From Shewanella waksmanii ATCC BAA-643 (GTDB lineage: Bacteria; Pseudomonadota; Gammaproteobacteria; Enterobacterales; Shewanellaceae): a DNA stretch of 64,000 nt. Numbering within the stretch: the first letter of the stretch is position 1; each line of letters opens with the position of its first letter. Below, one piece after another: positions 52,154 through 60,618 of the stretch. The notes below the pieces were generated by a model. The model had not been told where the DNA came from. It ran no database searches and saw only the letters and a list, made by a program, of their open reading frames with translations. The DNA lies in NCBI RefSeq assembly GCF_000518805.1, contig NZ_JAEH01000008.1, positions 62,001 to 126,000 on the forward strand, in the 5' to 3' direction. Made by a program: the position numbers and the translations under genes.

Positions 52154-54253
52154 TTACAGCTTATAGCTCATACTTAACATGATTAGGTGGGCTGTGTAGT
52201 CTTGGCTGTTGCTGCCAAATCCTACTACGTTCCAAATGCCATCTGGCGCGATATCATTACCGGCGTCATTGTCGCGGTATTTTTCCATCTTGTAGTCAAG
52301 ACGCAATGCCATTTTTTCGGTGGCTTGGTATTGACCATAGACGTTAACATTATGCGCTTTAGCGTAGTAATCGCCATAGTCACCAGTGATACCTTGAGTG
52401 ACTTGAGTATTACTGTTTGAATCTGAGTAAGTGTAGTCAATGCCTAAGCGTAACTTCTTCTCCATCAAATTGTTATAGCTAAAGCCTGCGCCAATTACAT
52501 CCACTTGATCTTCAACTACACCATACCAGTTTGGCGTGCTGAAGTTAGTGCTGCCTGCTTGCTCTGATTCAATGTTTTGACGGCTATAAAACGCATTAAC
52601 CATCATGTCATCGTTGATCAAGTAGCTGGCGTTGATATCGTAGCTTAAGTCTTTTGACTCAGTTAGACCGATTTGGGTGTCGTTGTAGTCATCTAGCGCG
52701 TAGCGTGTACCAAAATCAATAGTCAGTGCATCGATAGGGGTATGAGTCACGCGTGCTTCAACCATAGAGCGTTTACGGTCTGCTAGATTGTATTTGCGCA
52801 GCAGATCATTTGATTCGCTCGACGTCCACTCAGAGGCTTGATATTCAGAGCCATCACGTTCGCCATAGCTACCCTTGATCCACATGTCCCACTCGTCGAA
52901 AGAGTTTAACCGGAACTTAGTCCATAGCGTATGCTCATCGGTGGTTTCACGGTCTTGGTAGCTACGCTCATCTTGACGGTAATCGTAACCGGCTTCTAGG
53001 CGCATACCGCGTGCGATACGATAGTCAGCCCCCAACTTAGCGCGTTGGGTCGTGATGTCGTATGGCGTGTTGTAGGCCACTTGACCTGTGGTAGAGTCGA
53101 TGCTGATTTGCGTCCATTCTTCCACGTTGGTCTTGTTATCACGGTCGCTATAGTCGTAGCTGGCATTAAGACGCACGCTTGAGCTGATACGAGAAACCAG
53201 CTTTAAGTTAACGCCTTGCATATCAACACGGCCATCAAGCGAGTCAGCCGGCATGTCATAGCCATATCCAGAGGTCACAAATGCTTGGTCTTGTGTCATC
53301 TGGCCATAGTGGACGCGGCCACTCATGATAGTTTTACCTGCAGTCACTTGACCCATTAATGAAACGGTATGGGCTTCGTTGTCAGGATCCAGTGCCATTG
53401 TCCCTTGAGTTTGCGCACCAAAAGTCGGATTGAATGCATTATCAAAGGTTAACTGGCTGTACTGGTTTTTAAAGCTTGAGCCTGAGTAGTTCAAAGCAGT
53501 AAACCAGTTGTCGCCGCGTAATTTAATACCAGCTTCAATGGTATCGGTCGTGTAATCAACAGGTTCAGCCAACATCATTGACTGATTGAAGAAGCTTCCT
53601 GAAGCCTGCTTAAGGCCGGTTTTATCTTCGCGCTGGTAATTAACGTAGGTGCTCCAAAGCTCTTCACCTTGGTATTCAAACCCTAAGCCTGCACGTTTAC
53701 GCTTTAGCGATAGTTCTAGCGGATTTAAGCTGCTATAAAGCTGAGTCATATCTTGACTCGAACCTGCGGTTTGCCAGTTATCTGGCAAGGTGAGGTGGTC
53801 ACTGCCTGCACCTTGATAAGGTGACATCGCTTGGTCAGTTTTATAGGTCGCAATCTGACGATAGTTAAGGTTAAGGTTATACTGTCCAGCCTTACCAGCA
53901 TTGACATCTAAACGGCCATTTTCCATGCCTAAGTTGTCAGCTTCGATGCTAGCCTGGTAGCCGCTCTCGCTAACATACTTAACGTCAGCATCTAGCTTAC
54001 CTGCAAACTCGTCTTCGGCAGCAAAGGCATTCGCTGAGCGAATATCGTTGCTGTCGTTGTAGCCCACACCCACGCCTACACTGCCAGATACGCCAGTTTC
54101 AACTTCGCAGCGCTTACAGGCCCACTTGTCAAATTTGACTTTCTCGGTATTGGCATTTTGCAGTCCATAACCTTCAGCCATTGCAATGTTTGGCAGTATG
54201 ACACCGGCATTTGCAAGTAGCGCAAGGGTAACCAAATTGAGTTTAAATTTCAT
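52154..54253 (-). CDS. mtrB: Outer-membrane barrel of the decaheme conduit
   Basis: 699 aa with AAGGAGAG ahead of the ATG. Signal peptide, then the MtrB-specific CxxC (WACKRCEVETG; Cys46 and Cys49) that is needed for function in Shewanella. The remainder is a large barrel of about 26-28 strands and contains blocks nearly identical to S. oneidensis MtrB (GFEYQGEELWSTYVNYQ, NQSMMLAEPVDYTTDTIEAG, GIWNVVGFGSNS). It forms the sheath through which MtrA passes electrons to MtrC. The gene starts 12 bp after the mtrA stop, so the two are co-transcribed. Confidence 0.97.
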   Translation of the reverse strand: MKFKLNLVTLALLANAGVILPNIAMAEGYGLQNANTEKVKFDKWACKRCEVETGVSGSVGVGVGYNDSNDIRSANAFAAEDEFAGKLDADVKYVSESGYQASIEADNLGMENGRLDVNAGKAGQYNLNLNYRQIATYKTDQAMSPYQGAGSDHLTLPDNWQTAGSSQDMTQLYSSLNPLELSLKRKRAGLGFEYQGEELWSTYVNYQREDKTGLKQASGSFFNQSMMLAEPVDYTTDTIEAGIKLRGDNWFTALNYSGSSFKNQYSQLTFDNAFNPTFGAQTQGTMALDPDNEAHTVSLMGQVTAGKTIMSGRVHYGQMTQDQAFVTSGYGYDMPADSLDGRVDMQGVNLKLVSRISSSVRLNASYDYSDRDNKTNVEEWTQISIDSTTGQVAYNTPYDITTQRAKLGADYRIARGMRLEAGYDYRQDERSYQDRETTDEHTLWTKFRLNSFDEWDMWIKGSYGERDGSEYQASEWTSSESNDLLRKYNLADRKRSMVEARVTHTPIDALTIDFGTRYALDDYNDTQIGLTESKDLSYDINASYLINDDMMVNAFYSRQNIESEQAGSTNFSTPNWYGVVEDQVDVIGAGFSYNNLMEKKLRLGIDYTYSDSNSNTQVTQGITGDYGDYYAKAHNVNVYGQYQATEKMALRLDYKMEKYRDNDAGNDIAPDGIWNVVGFGSNSQDYTAHLIMLSMSYKL

Positions 54254-54265
54254 TTTGCTCTCTCC

Positions 54266-55255
54266 TTAGCGCTGAAATAGCTTGCCAGATGGGTGGTTAG
54301 AACCATGGATCTGGTTGTGACAGTTCAAGCAACTACGTCCACCAGTAAAGGCATTACCACCGACACTTGAGCCGTGTTCGGTATTGCCTAGGTAAGCGTT
54401 GCTTGCATGGCCATCACTAGCATGACATTGCTGACACAATTGTGGTGCACGGGTATTGAGCATGCCTTCGTGAACGCTACCGTGTGGGTTATGACATGTG
54501 ACACAGTTTTCAGTGACTGGCGCATGTTCCCACAATTTAGGACCGCGTTTCTCGGCATGGCAAGAGTAGCAGGTCTCATTCACGCTTGGCTTTACCAAGT
54601 CAGAGTCACTCATGGTTCCGTGTGGATTGTGACAATCACTACAAACCATTTGTGCCCATTTCATTGGGTGGCTAGAGCGTTTGTTCATGTCCGCTTTTTG
54701 CTTGGTGTGGCAACTAGTACATACTTCCATCTCAGTGTTTTTTGATAACACTTGATCTTTTTCGGTATGGATTGAGTGGCACGAAGCACAAGCAACATCA
54801 GCATTGTCATGGTGACCGCCACTCCAAGACATACGTTTGTCATCTTGGTGACAGCTCATACAAACACTGTTTTGTTTTTCTGCTGAAAGGCTAGAGTCTG
54901 GGCCGAAGGCGATAACAGGTTCATTACCACCACGGTTGTGATTCCCCATTGGGCCATGGCAGGCTTCGCATTGCAGACCAGCCATTGGGCTTTTGCTTGA
55001 GTTCATTGAGCCGTGAACCCCTTTGAAAAGGTCCATCACTTTTTCAGAGCGGCGGTGGCACATTAGGCAAGAGTCAGCACCTTGAGGCGAGTATTTACCT
55101 TCGGCAAACTTTTTATCTAAGGTGGCTTCGACCTCGTCTGGGGTCATTTTGTCGTCCCACTTGGCTGCAATTGCGGTGTGCGCAAAGCCAAGTGAAAGCA
55201 CTGCAGTAGCCATTAGGGCTGGCAGCAGAGAGGTTATTTTTTTTATGATTTTCAT
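54266..55255 (-). CDS. mtrA: Periplasmic decaheme cytochrome c of the Mtr conduit
   Basis: 329 aa from ATG 55255 (AGGA 8 bases ahead; ATG 55264 is too close to it). Signal peptide, then exactly ten CxxCH motifs (CLMCH, CEACH, CMSCH, CASCH, CTSCH, CSDCH, CYSCH, CVTCH, CQQCH, CLNCH). Long blocks match S. oneidensis MtrA. It takes electrons from periplasmic or inner-membrane donors such as CymA and moves them through MtrB. It is downstream of mtrC with a hairpin between. Confidence 0.97.
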   Translation of the reverse strand: MKIIKKITSLLPALMATAVLSLGFAHTAIAAKWDDKMTPDEVEATLDKKFAEGKYSPQGADSCLMCHRRSEKVMDLFKGVHGSMNSSKSPMAGLQCEACHGPMGNHNRGGNEPVIAFGPDSSLSAEKQNSVCMSCHQDDKRMSWSGGHHDNADVACASCHSIHTEKDQVLSKNTEMEVCTSCHTKQKADMNKRSSHPMKWAQMVCSDCHNPHGTMSDSDLVKPSVNETCYSCHAEKRGPKLWEHAPVTENCVTCHNPHGSVHEGMLNTRAPQLCQQCHASDGHASNAYLGNTEHGSSVGGNAFTGGRSCLNCHNQIHGSNHPSGKLFQR

Positions 55256-55290
55256 ATTCGGCATCCTAATTCACATCATCAAAATTGAAA

Positions 55291-55308
55291 GGGGGAGGCG
55301 ACTCCCCC
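55291..55308 (-). terminator. Hairpin between mtrC and mtrA (possible attenuator)
   Basis: Arms GGGGGAG (55291-55297) and CTCCCCC (55302-55308) with a 4-nt loop; on the minus strand it is followed by TTTCAATTTT. It lies in the 74-bp gap after the mtrC stop. A GC-rich stem with an interrupted T-run would allow partial read-through into mtrAB. Confidence 0.65.
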
Positions 55309-55329
55309 AATTTCTATTTCAAATGCAAA

Positions 55330-57348
55330 TTACATCTTCACCTGAGTGTGATCGCTGATAGCTGGGTTGTGACAGAAGAAACAGGTCTCTAGTTGAGCTG
55401 CATCGTTTGCTTCTTCAAAGCTAGCGTTCACTTTAGCGCCTTGGCTTTCAACGTGTGACTTGAACTTATCACCGCTGTAGCTGTGACAAGAGTAACAAGT
55501 TGCTGCGATTGGTGTGGTGTAACCTTCATCAGTGGCTAATGCGCCTTTTGCTGCAAACGCATCAGTATTGAACTGCGTGTGACACTGGCTACAGTTAAGG
55601 TTAACAATCGCACCGTAATCACCGTGGCTATGAACCTTATGTAGCTTCATCTCAATCGCGCCTAGGTTTTTGCCCGCAGCGTAAGTGCCATCAGGGGTGT
55701 GGCAAGATGCACAAGCGTCAACACCAATGATAGGCAGACCATTTTCATCATTAGTATGAGCAACCTGATCTGACATCACAAAACCTGCATGGTGGCTACC
55801 TTTATGCACTTCGAATTCATCACTGTGACAGCTAGCACATGAATCGAAATTCACTGAATTAACGTGACGCATGCTAGGCGCTTCACCTGATAATGTTGCA
55901 AAAGCAAGGTCAGCTTTCATGGCAGTGTATTTGTCAGTGTCTGCACGATCAAACTCAGGGTCATCACATTTAACAAACTCACCATTTGCAGAGCACATTG
56001 CCCAACCTACGAAGGTGAATGCTGTTTCGTTATCAGCACCAACTTCTGGGTTAAGTTTAAGGTCTTTAGAAGTGGTGTAAACCAACTTGCCATCTTCAAT
56101 TGCAGCGCCATTAGCGGTGTCGACAATGCCGTTTTCAATTGCGTTGATAGAATCCTTACCATAGTAACCAAGGGTGACGTGGTTTGGACCAACGTTAGTG
56201 ATGATTTCAAAACGCTGAACCATTGGTAAGATGGAATTAATGTCAACTTCAGCGCCACTTGAATCAACAACTTGGATGCTAATCGTTGCAGCTTGAGAAG
56301 CGGCATCGATAGTTGAAGTTGTGTTGATGCCGTAGGTATCAATCAAGGCTTTAGTTGAATTGAAACCACCTAAATGAATTTCTTCAGTCCAGCTTGCGTT
56401 GTGGCATGCGACACAGTTTGAATTGTCGTTTTGCTGTGAGTGGCCTTGACCTGCTTTAAAGTCGATACCCGTGTGACAGCTAGTACAAGTTTCCATGGTA
56501 GGAACGCGTGACCAGTTGCCCCATTCAGTTAGGCTATCATCGCCTTCTTCTGGCTCAACGTGACAAGACTGACAATTGTTTTGAATCAGCAGTTCAGCCG
56601 CTTCACCATTGTACTCTTTGCCATATTTATCTTCGAAAGATTTGGCTGAGTTATGGATATTGTGGATTAGGTGGTTCCACTGAGACTCTTCTGAAAGTGA
56701 GCTGCTGTGGCAAGTCGCACAAGTCTCTTGGGTGTAGTAACCGCTGTGACGTGTAGTCAGTGGTTTGCCTTCAGCGTGACAGTTAGTACAAGTTTGGTGT
56801 GATACGATATTTTTGGTGTAAAGCGCTTCGTATCCGTTACCGTCGAAATCAGCGACGATTTCACGACGTGGCACGCTGGTCGTACCGTCGGCTAGGGTTG
56901 AACCCTCACCACCAGCATAAACGTTATAACGTTGGGTAAGCTCAGCATCAAACGGCTCTGGCTGAAGCTCAAACGTGTAGGTACCGTTTTTGTTGTCAGT
57001 ATAGTTTTCTAGACCTGAAGCACGAGCGTTACGGGTCCATTGTGCGCTATTACCTGCACCTGTTGCGCCTTGTGGCGTTAACTGGGCACCAGTAATGCCT
57101 AAATCTTGTAGGCCAACAATCGGTAAGTCTTCTTCGTTAGTCGCCATTACAGTGACAATTGGCGAGCCATTGTCATAGGTAACTTTGGTGACTTCAAGGT
57201 TAAGTGTTTGGATTGCGTCAGCAGCTGGGCCGCCTGGGTTACCATCTTCGCCATCGCTACCGTCACTGCCACCACAACCGGTCAGTGCCATTGAAACGGC
57301 ACCTGCTGCTAGAAGCAGCTTAAATTTTTTGTTTTCTACGTTCATCAT
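55330..57348 (-). CDS. mtrC: Outer-surface decaheme cytochrome c lipoprotein
   Basis: 672 aa from ATG 57348 (GGG 5 bases ahead; an open lead of 21 codons upstream is not needed). The lipobox is MALTGC, then a Gly/Asp-rich stretch (GSDGSDGEDGNPGG). Ten CxxCH motifs fall in two sets of five (CTNCH, CATCH, CQSCH, CTSCH, CVACH; CASCH, CASCH, CSQCH, CYSCH, CFFCH), each pentaheme domain alternating with a beta domain. The length, the opening IQTLNLEVTKVTYDNGSP and the end DHTQVKM agree with S. oneidensis MtrC (671 aa). It is the terminal reductase of metals, flavins and electrodes. Confidence 0.97.
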   Translation of the reverse strand: MMNVENKKFKLLLAAGAVSMALTGCGGSDGSDGEDGNPGGPAADAIQTLNLEVTKVTYDNGSPIVTVMATNEEDLPIVGLQDLGITGAQLTPQGATGAGNSAQWTRNARASGLENYTDNKNGTYTFELQPEPFDAELTQRYNVYAGGEGSTLADGTTSVPRREIVADFDGNGYEALYTKNIVSHQTCTNCHAEGKPLTTRHSGYYTQETCATCHSSSLSEESQWNHLIHNIHNSAKSFEDKYGKEYNGEAAELLIQNNCQSCHVEPEEGDDSLTEWGNWSRVPTMETCTSCHTGIDFKAGQGHSQQNDNSNCVACHNASWTEEIHLGGFNSTKALIDTYGINTTSTIDAASQAATISIQVVDSSGAEVDINSILPMVQRFEIITNVGPNHVTLGYYGKDSINAIENGIVDTANGAAIEDGKLVYTTSKDLKLNPEVGADNETAFTFVGWAMCSANGEFVKCDDPEFDRADTDKYTAMKADLAFATLSGEAPSMRHVNSVNFDSCASCHSDEFEVHKGSHHAGFVMSDQVAHTNDENGLPIIGVDACASCHTPDGTYAAGKNLGAIEMKLHKVHSHGDYGAIVNLNCSQCHTQFNTDAFAAKGALATDEGYTTPIAATCYSCHSYSGDKFKSHVESQGAKVNASFEEANDAAQLETCFFCHNPAISDHTQVKM

Positions 57349-57401
57349 TTTTTCCCTGCATAGGTTTGGCATGTTCTTAAGCGCCTGGGCAGAATCCTGA
57401 C

Positions 57402-57436
57402 CGATTATCATTTACATGATTTTCATTATTAGTGTG
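57402..57436. promoter_or_regulatory. Fur-box-like sequence upstream of mtrC
   Basis: GATTATCATTTACATGATTTT and the following CATTATTA contain overlapping matches to the Fur consensus (GATAATGATTATCATTATC half-sites). It is about 55 bp upstream of the mtrC start. Similar half-sites occur ahead of the two upstream cytochrome genes (ATTCTCATTT near 60027, ATGAGAAT near 62980). Not proven. Confidence 0.35.
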
Positions 57437-57748
57437 CAACTTAAGTCAATGCTGGAAAACTAATTCCCCAAGGAAAGGCTAACGTAATAGGGGCAAGAAA
57501 TCTGCAAATGGCCTTCCAATGTGTGACTCAGATCTGCCTATTTATAAAGAGGTATAAAGTGGTGATGAAAAACAACAATCTAGATCAATAAAATGAAAGT
57601 TTTTTGACCGTTCAGCGTAAAGTGATTGCTGGTTAGATTATGACGTAACTATACAAGTTTGATGTGTTATTTACTTATCTAGTTTGCAAAGAATTGGCGA
57701 TGATTTAACGCGGGGATTATCTGATGGAATTGTTGCAATCATAAGTAA
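57437..57748. other. Intergenic region upstream of mtrC
   Basis: No gene. Contains a weak FNR-like half-site (CTAGATCAA near 57580) and the promoter region of mtrC. Confidence 0.4.
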
Positions 57749-57776
57749 AAAAAGGGAGGCAAAAGCCTCCCTTTTT
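57749..57776 (-). terminator. Terminator downstream of the omcA-like gene
   Basis: AAAAAGGGAGGC, loop AAAA, GCCTCCCTTTTT. It ends transcription 22 bp after the omcA-like stop, separating it from mtrC. Confidence 0.9.
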
Positions 57777-57797
57777 AGTGATAGTTAGCGAGCTAAA

Positions 57798-59957
57798 CTA
57801 GTGGCTACTGCCCCAGTTTGAGTGTGCTTCAAGAATTGATGAATCACTGTGACACGTTGAACAAGTCTCTTGTACATTGAGTGTCTCATAGAAAGATGCA
57901 GGGACACCTAAGGTGCTTAGGTCTGCGCCTTCTTGCAGTAAAATACCACCCATAGATTCGATATGACCAGCCGTTGCGTCATTTAAGCCGTAAGGAGGTA
58001 GGTGACAACTAATACAAGCAGCGGTTTGCGGTGACACAACAAGTTGTTCTGTATCGTTGGCACCGAATGCTACTGGCGCCGCATCAGCTTTAATCTTGCT
58101 AAGTGAGAAGCCATTGTCACCGTGACAAGACTGACACTCGGTTTTCTTAAAGAATAGGTCGCCTGAGCTGTCATACACATAGTGCTTGCTGTGCGCGATG
58201 TAAGCTAGGTTAGATGAACCTTCGCCTTTCTTATCGCGAGTGCCGTTGTGACAGCTTGCACAGCCATCCATGTCGTTACTGAAGCGGTGTTTAATCGCTG
58301 TCGTGTGACATTGCTGACACGCTTCCATTTCTGCGTGCTGAACGCGTGGAGAGCTGTCAACAACCGCACCGTCAACTGCAAAGTATGCAGTATCTGAACT
58401 GACGTAAGGACCTGAGTTGCTAACTGCACCTTCGCTGTCAACTTCACAATCAGCGACGGTACCGCGGCCATCGAAACAGATATGGATTTGGCTGCTAAGT
58501 GCAACTGTGACATCTGCGGTTTCCATCACTTCGGCAACTTTAAACTCGCCATCGCTGAAGGTAACGTCGATAGAACCGTCTGCGCCCTCAGTAAACTTGT
58601 CATAGCCAACTTTTTGATAGTTAACTAAGAAGTCGTCAGCAACAACACCGTTGAATACGATAGCACTGGTGTAGCCGCCATATTTGTATGGACTAGGATC
58701 TATTTGTGCCAGTGTGACAACTGTATCACCGTTGGTGACAGTCATATTCGCCGTAACAGTTTTAGTGTCTGGGTTGTATGACATGCTGTTCAAGGTCAAC
58801 TTAGAAGCGGCTGCTTGGGCATTGTCATTTTGTAAGTAGTGACCTGATTCGGCACCACGTTGACCACCATTAGGGTCGTTATGACAAGAGACACAGTTTT
58901 CTTTGCCTTCGGCAATTTGACCATTCTCACTGTCCCAGTGCCAGCTTGGTACAGCATAAGGACTGTTGTGACAGCTCATACATGTGGCTGTATCTAAGTC
59001 CGCTTTCCATGCATCAGCCATCGCGACGGTTTCATCGGCTTGGTGACAAGTTTGGCAATTAGACGCAATTTGTGGGTATACGCCATTTTCATCATAGAAA
59101 GAGTGGCTGTGAATGTCATGTGCCATGGCCTTAATGGAGCCATCATATTGCATTTGACCGGTGACAGTGCCATCTTCATCTTTGATGTCTTTCATGTAAG
59201 TGTTGTAATCAGTGTGACAGAAAGTACAAGACTCTAGGGTCACATGCTTACCACCGTGCATTGACAATGCACCATCTTGACCTGGACGGTGACAAGATTG
59301 ACAAGTCTCATTGGCAATAATTGCTTTTGGTTTATCTTGTGCTGTGTCTGAACTCGGCTGCCAGTAGAAGAAGCTGTTGTTGATCAGTGAAGCTCCAGCG
59401 TCATTAGCTGCTTTTACACCTAGGTAGATACCGCTAGTTGCATCAGCGGTATATTCGTATTTACCCAAAGTATCAATGGCTTTGTTTAGTACTAGTGTGT
59501 AGCTACCGTCGCCATTGTCGGTTAGACAGTCTTCACAGTCTTTACCTTGGAAATATGAAGAACCAGTATAATGGCCATCGCCTTTGTCTTTATTGAAGTA
59601 GCTCAACCACACTTCACGTGGTGAACCTTCAAGATCGGTAGTACCAACTTCATCTTCTGAGCCAACATGACCGAAAGAAACCGCACCAATATCAGTTTGC
59701 TGTAGACCAAATACTGCGGCACCGTTAGCATCACTTAGGTCAAAATTGACGGTAAGAAAACCATCTTCACTGACACTAGCTGAGGTGACGTTAGCTTGTA
59801 TTTGTGACACTTCACCGATAGGTGAGCCTACTGGGCCCGGCTTGCCATCTTCGCCGTCTTTGCCATCGTCACCACTACAACCGGAGACCGCTAATGAAAG
59901 CACTCCTGCTGTAAGTAGCGCTTTTGAAGCTGCGCTTAAGTTAAAAAATTTCATCAT
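57798..59957 (-). CDS. omcA: OmcA-like decaheme cytochrome c lipoprotein
   Basis: 719 aa from ATG 59957 (AGGG 7 bases ahead). Lipobox LAVSGC, then GDDGKDGEDGKPGPVG as in OmcA. Ten CxxCH motifs in two sets of five (CQSCH, CTFCH, CQTCH, CMSCH, CVSCH; CQQCH, CASCH, CQSCH, CISCH, CSTCH). Landmarks shared with S. oneidensis OmcA are the CxxC disulfide near residue 140 (CEDCLTDNGDGSYT), the segment MHGGKHVTLESC and the end ETCSTCHSDSSILEAH. It works at the cell surface with MtrC. It is an orthologue or close paralogue of OmcA; divergence leaves some doubt. Confidence 0.88.
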   Translation of the reverse strand: MMKFFNLSAASKALLTAGVLSLAVSGCSGDDGKDGEDGKPGPVGSPIGEVSQIQANVTSASVSEDGFLTVNFDLSDANGAAVFGLQQTDIGAVSFGHVGSEDEVGTTDLEGSPREVWLSYFNKDKGDGHYTGSSYFQGKDCEDCLTDNGDGSYTLVLNKAIDTLGKYEYTADATSGIYLGVKAANDAGASLINNSFFYWQPSSDTAQDKPKAIIANETCQSCHRPGQDGALSMHGGKHVTLESCTFCHTDYNTYMKDIKDEDGTVTGQMQYDGSIKAMAHDIHSHSFYDENGVYPQIASNCQTCHQADETVAMADAWKADLDTATCMSCHNSPYAVPSWHWDSENGQIAEGKENCVSCHNDPNGGQRGAESGHYLQNDNAQAAASKLTLNSMSYNPDTKTVTANMTVTNGDTVVTLAQIDPSPYKYGGYTSAIVFNGVVADDFLVNYQKVGYDKFTEGADGSIDVTFSDGEFKVAEVMETADVTVALSSQIHICFDGRGTVADCEVDSEGAVSNSGPYVSSDTAYFAVDGAVVDSSPRVQHAEMEACQQCHTTAIKHRFSNDMDGCASCHNGTRDKKGEGSSNLAYIAHSKHYVYDSSGDLFFKKTECQSCHGDNGFSLSKIKADAAPVAFGANDTEQLVVSPQTAACISCHLPPYGLNDATAGHIESMGGILLQEGADLSTLGVPASFYETLNVQETCSTCHSDSSILEAHSNWGSSH

Positions 59958-60572
59958 GATTATTCCCTGCAATAGTTTTAATCATCACTGACTGCTGTTG
60001 TATTTAAGGATTAGCGTATATGCGACTAATTCTCATTTGTATGCTTATAAAACAACAAGTTAGTGTGTGGAATTGATTTCCATCTTTAAGGCTAACTAAG
60101 CAACAACTTTTTAGCAGGTGTTTTGGTGTGGATATGTGACCTCGATCCGACTATTTCTTTAGGGGTATAAACTAGGTCTCATTTTCAGAACGTTTTCAGG
60201 CAATATTCAGTTTGGAGGCCGCTAAAATCCCATAAGGTTAATCGCAGGTTGCAGAGGTGTCAGGGGCGTGGTTTTTGTGTTTGGAGGTTGTGATGCCAAG
60301 GTAGGTAATTAGGTTGGGTTTGTAGTTGAAATGTGTTGGGTTTCACTGGCTTTAAATTTATAAAAATGGTCAGGTTAGTAGGAGAAAATCGACGTAAAAC
60401 CGGTGTCTTATATCTTTAAGGTTTATAGCGTTAGCTACATGGCAGCCAACCTTTTTAAGTAGTTGATTTATGGGGGGAGCTAACAAGTGCATAATGCTAG
60501 CGGGTACCAAGGGTTACTGTAGGCTAAAAGGGGATGGGAATCTATGTCGATGCAGCCGGCGTTAGGCAATAA
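59958..60572. other. Intergenic region upstream of the omcA-like gene
   Basis: About 615 bp, no gene. A TGTGACCTCGATCCGA stretch at 60135-60150 is a weak CRP-type match. Confidence 0.4.
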
Positions 60573-60598
60573 AAAAGCGGGGAGCATTCCCCGCTTTT
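60573..60598 (-). terminator. Terminator downstream of the undecaheme cytochrome gene
   Basis: AAAAGCGGGGA, loop GCAT, TCCCCGCTTTT; 21 bp after the stop on the minus strand. Confidence 0.9.
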
Positions 60599-60618
60599 AA
60601 TCTGTTACTCAATTAGGA

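Noticed and set aside
57560..57600. Possible FNR box upstream of mtrC (ATCAA half-site)
   Set aside because: The left half has three mismatches to TTGAT, too weak to call.
60131..60155. Possible CRP site upstream of the omcA-like gene
   Set aside because: TGTGA is present but the right half matches at only three of five positions. Noted in the intergenic entry only.
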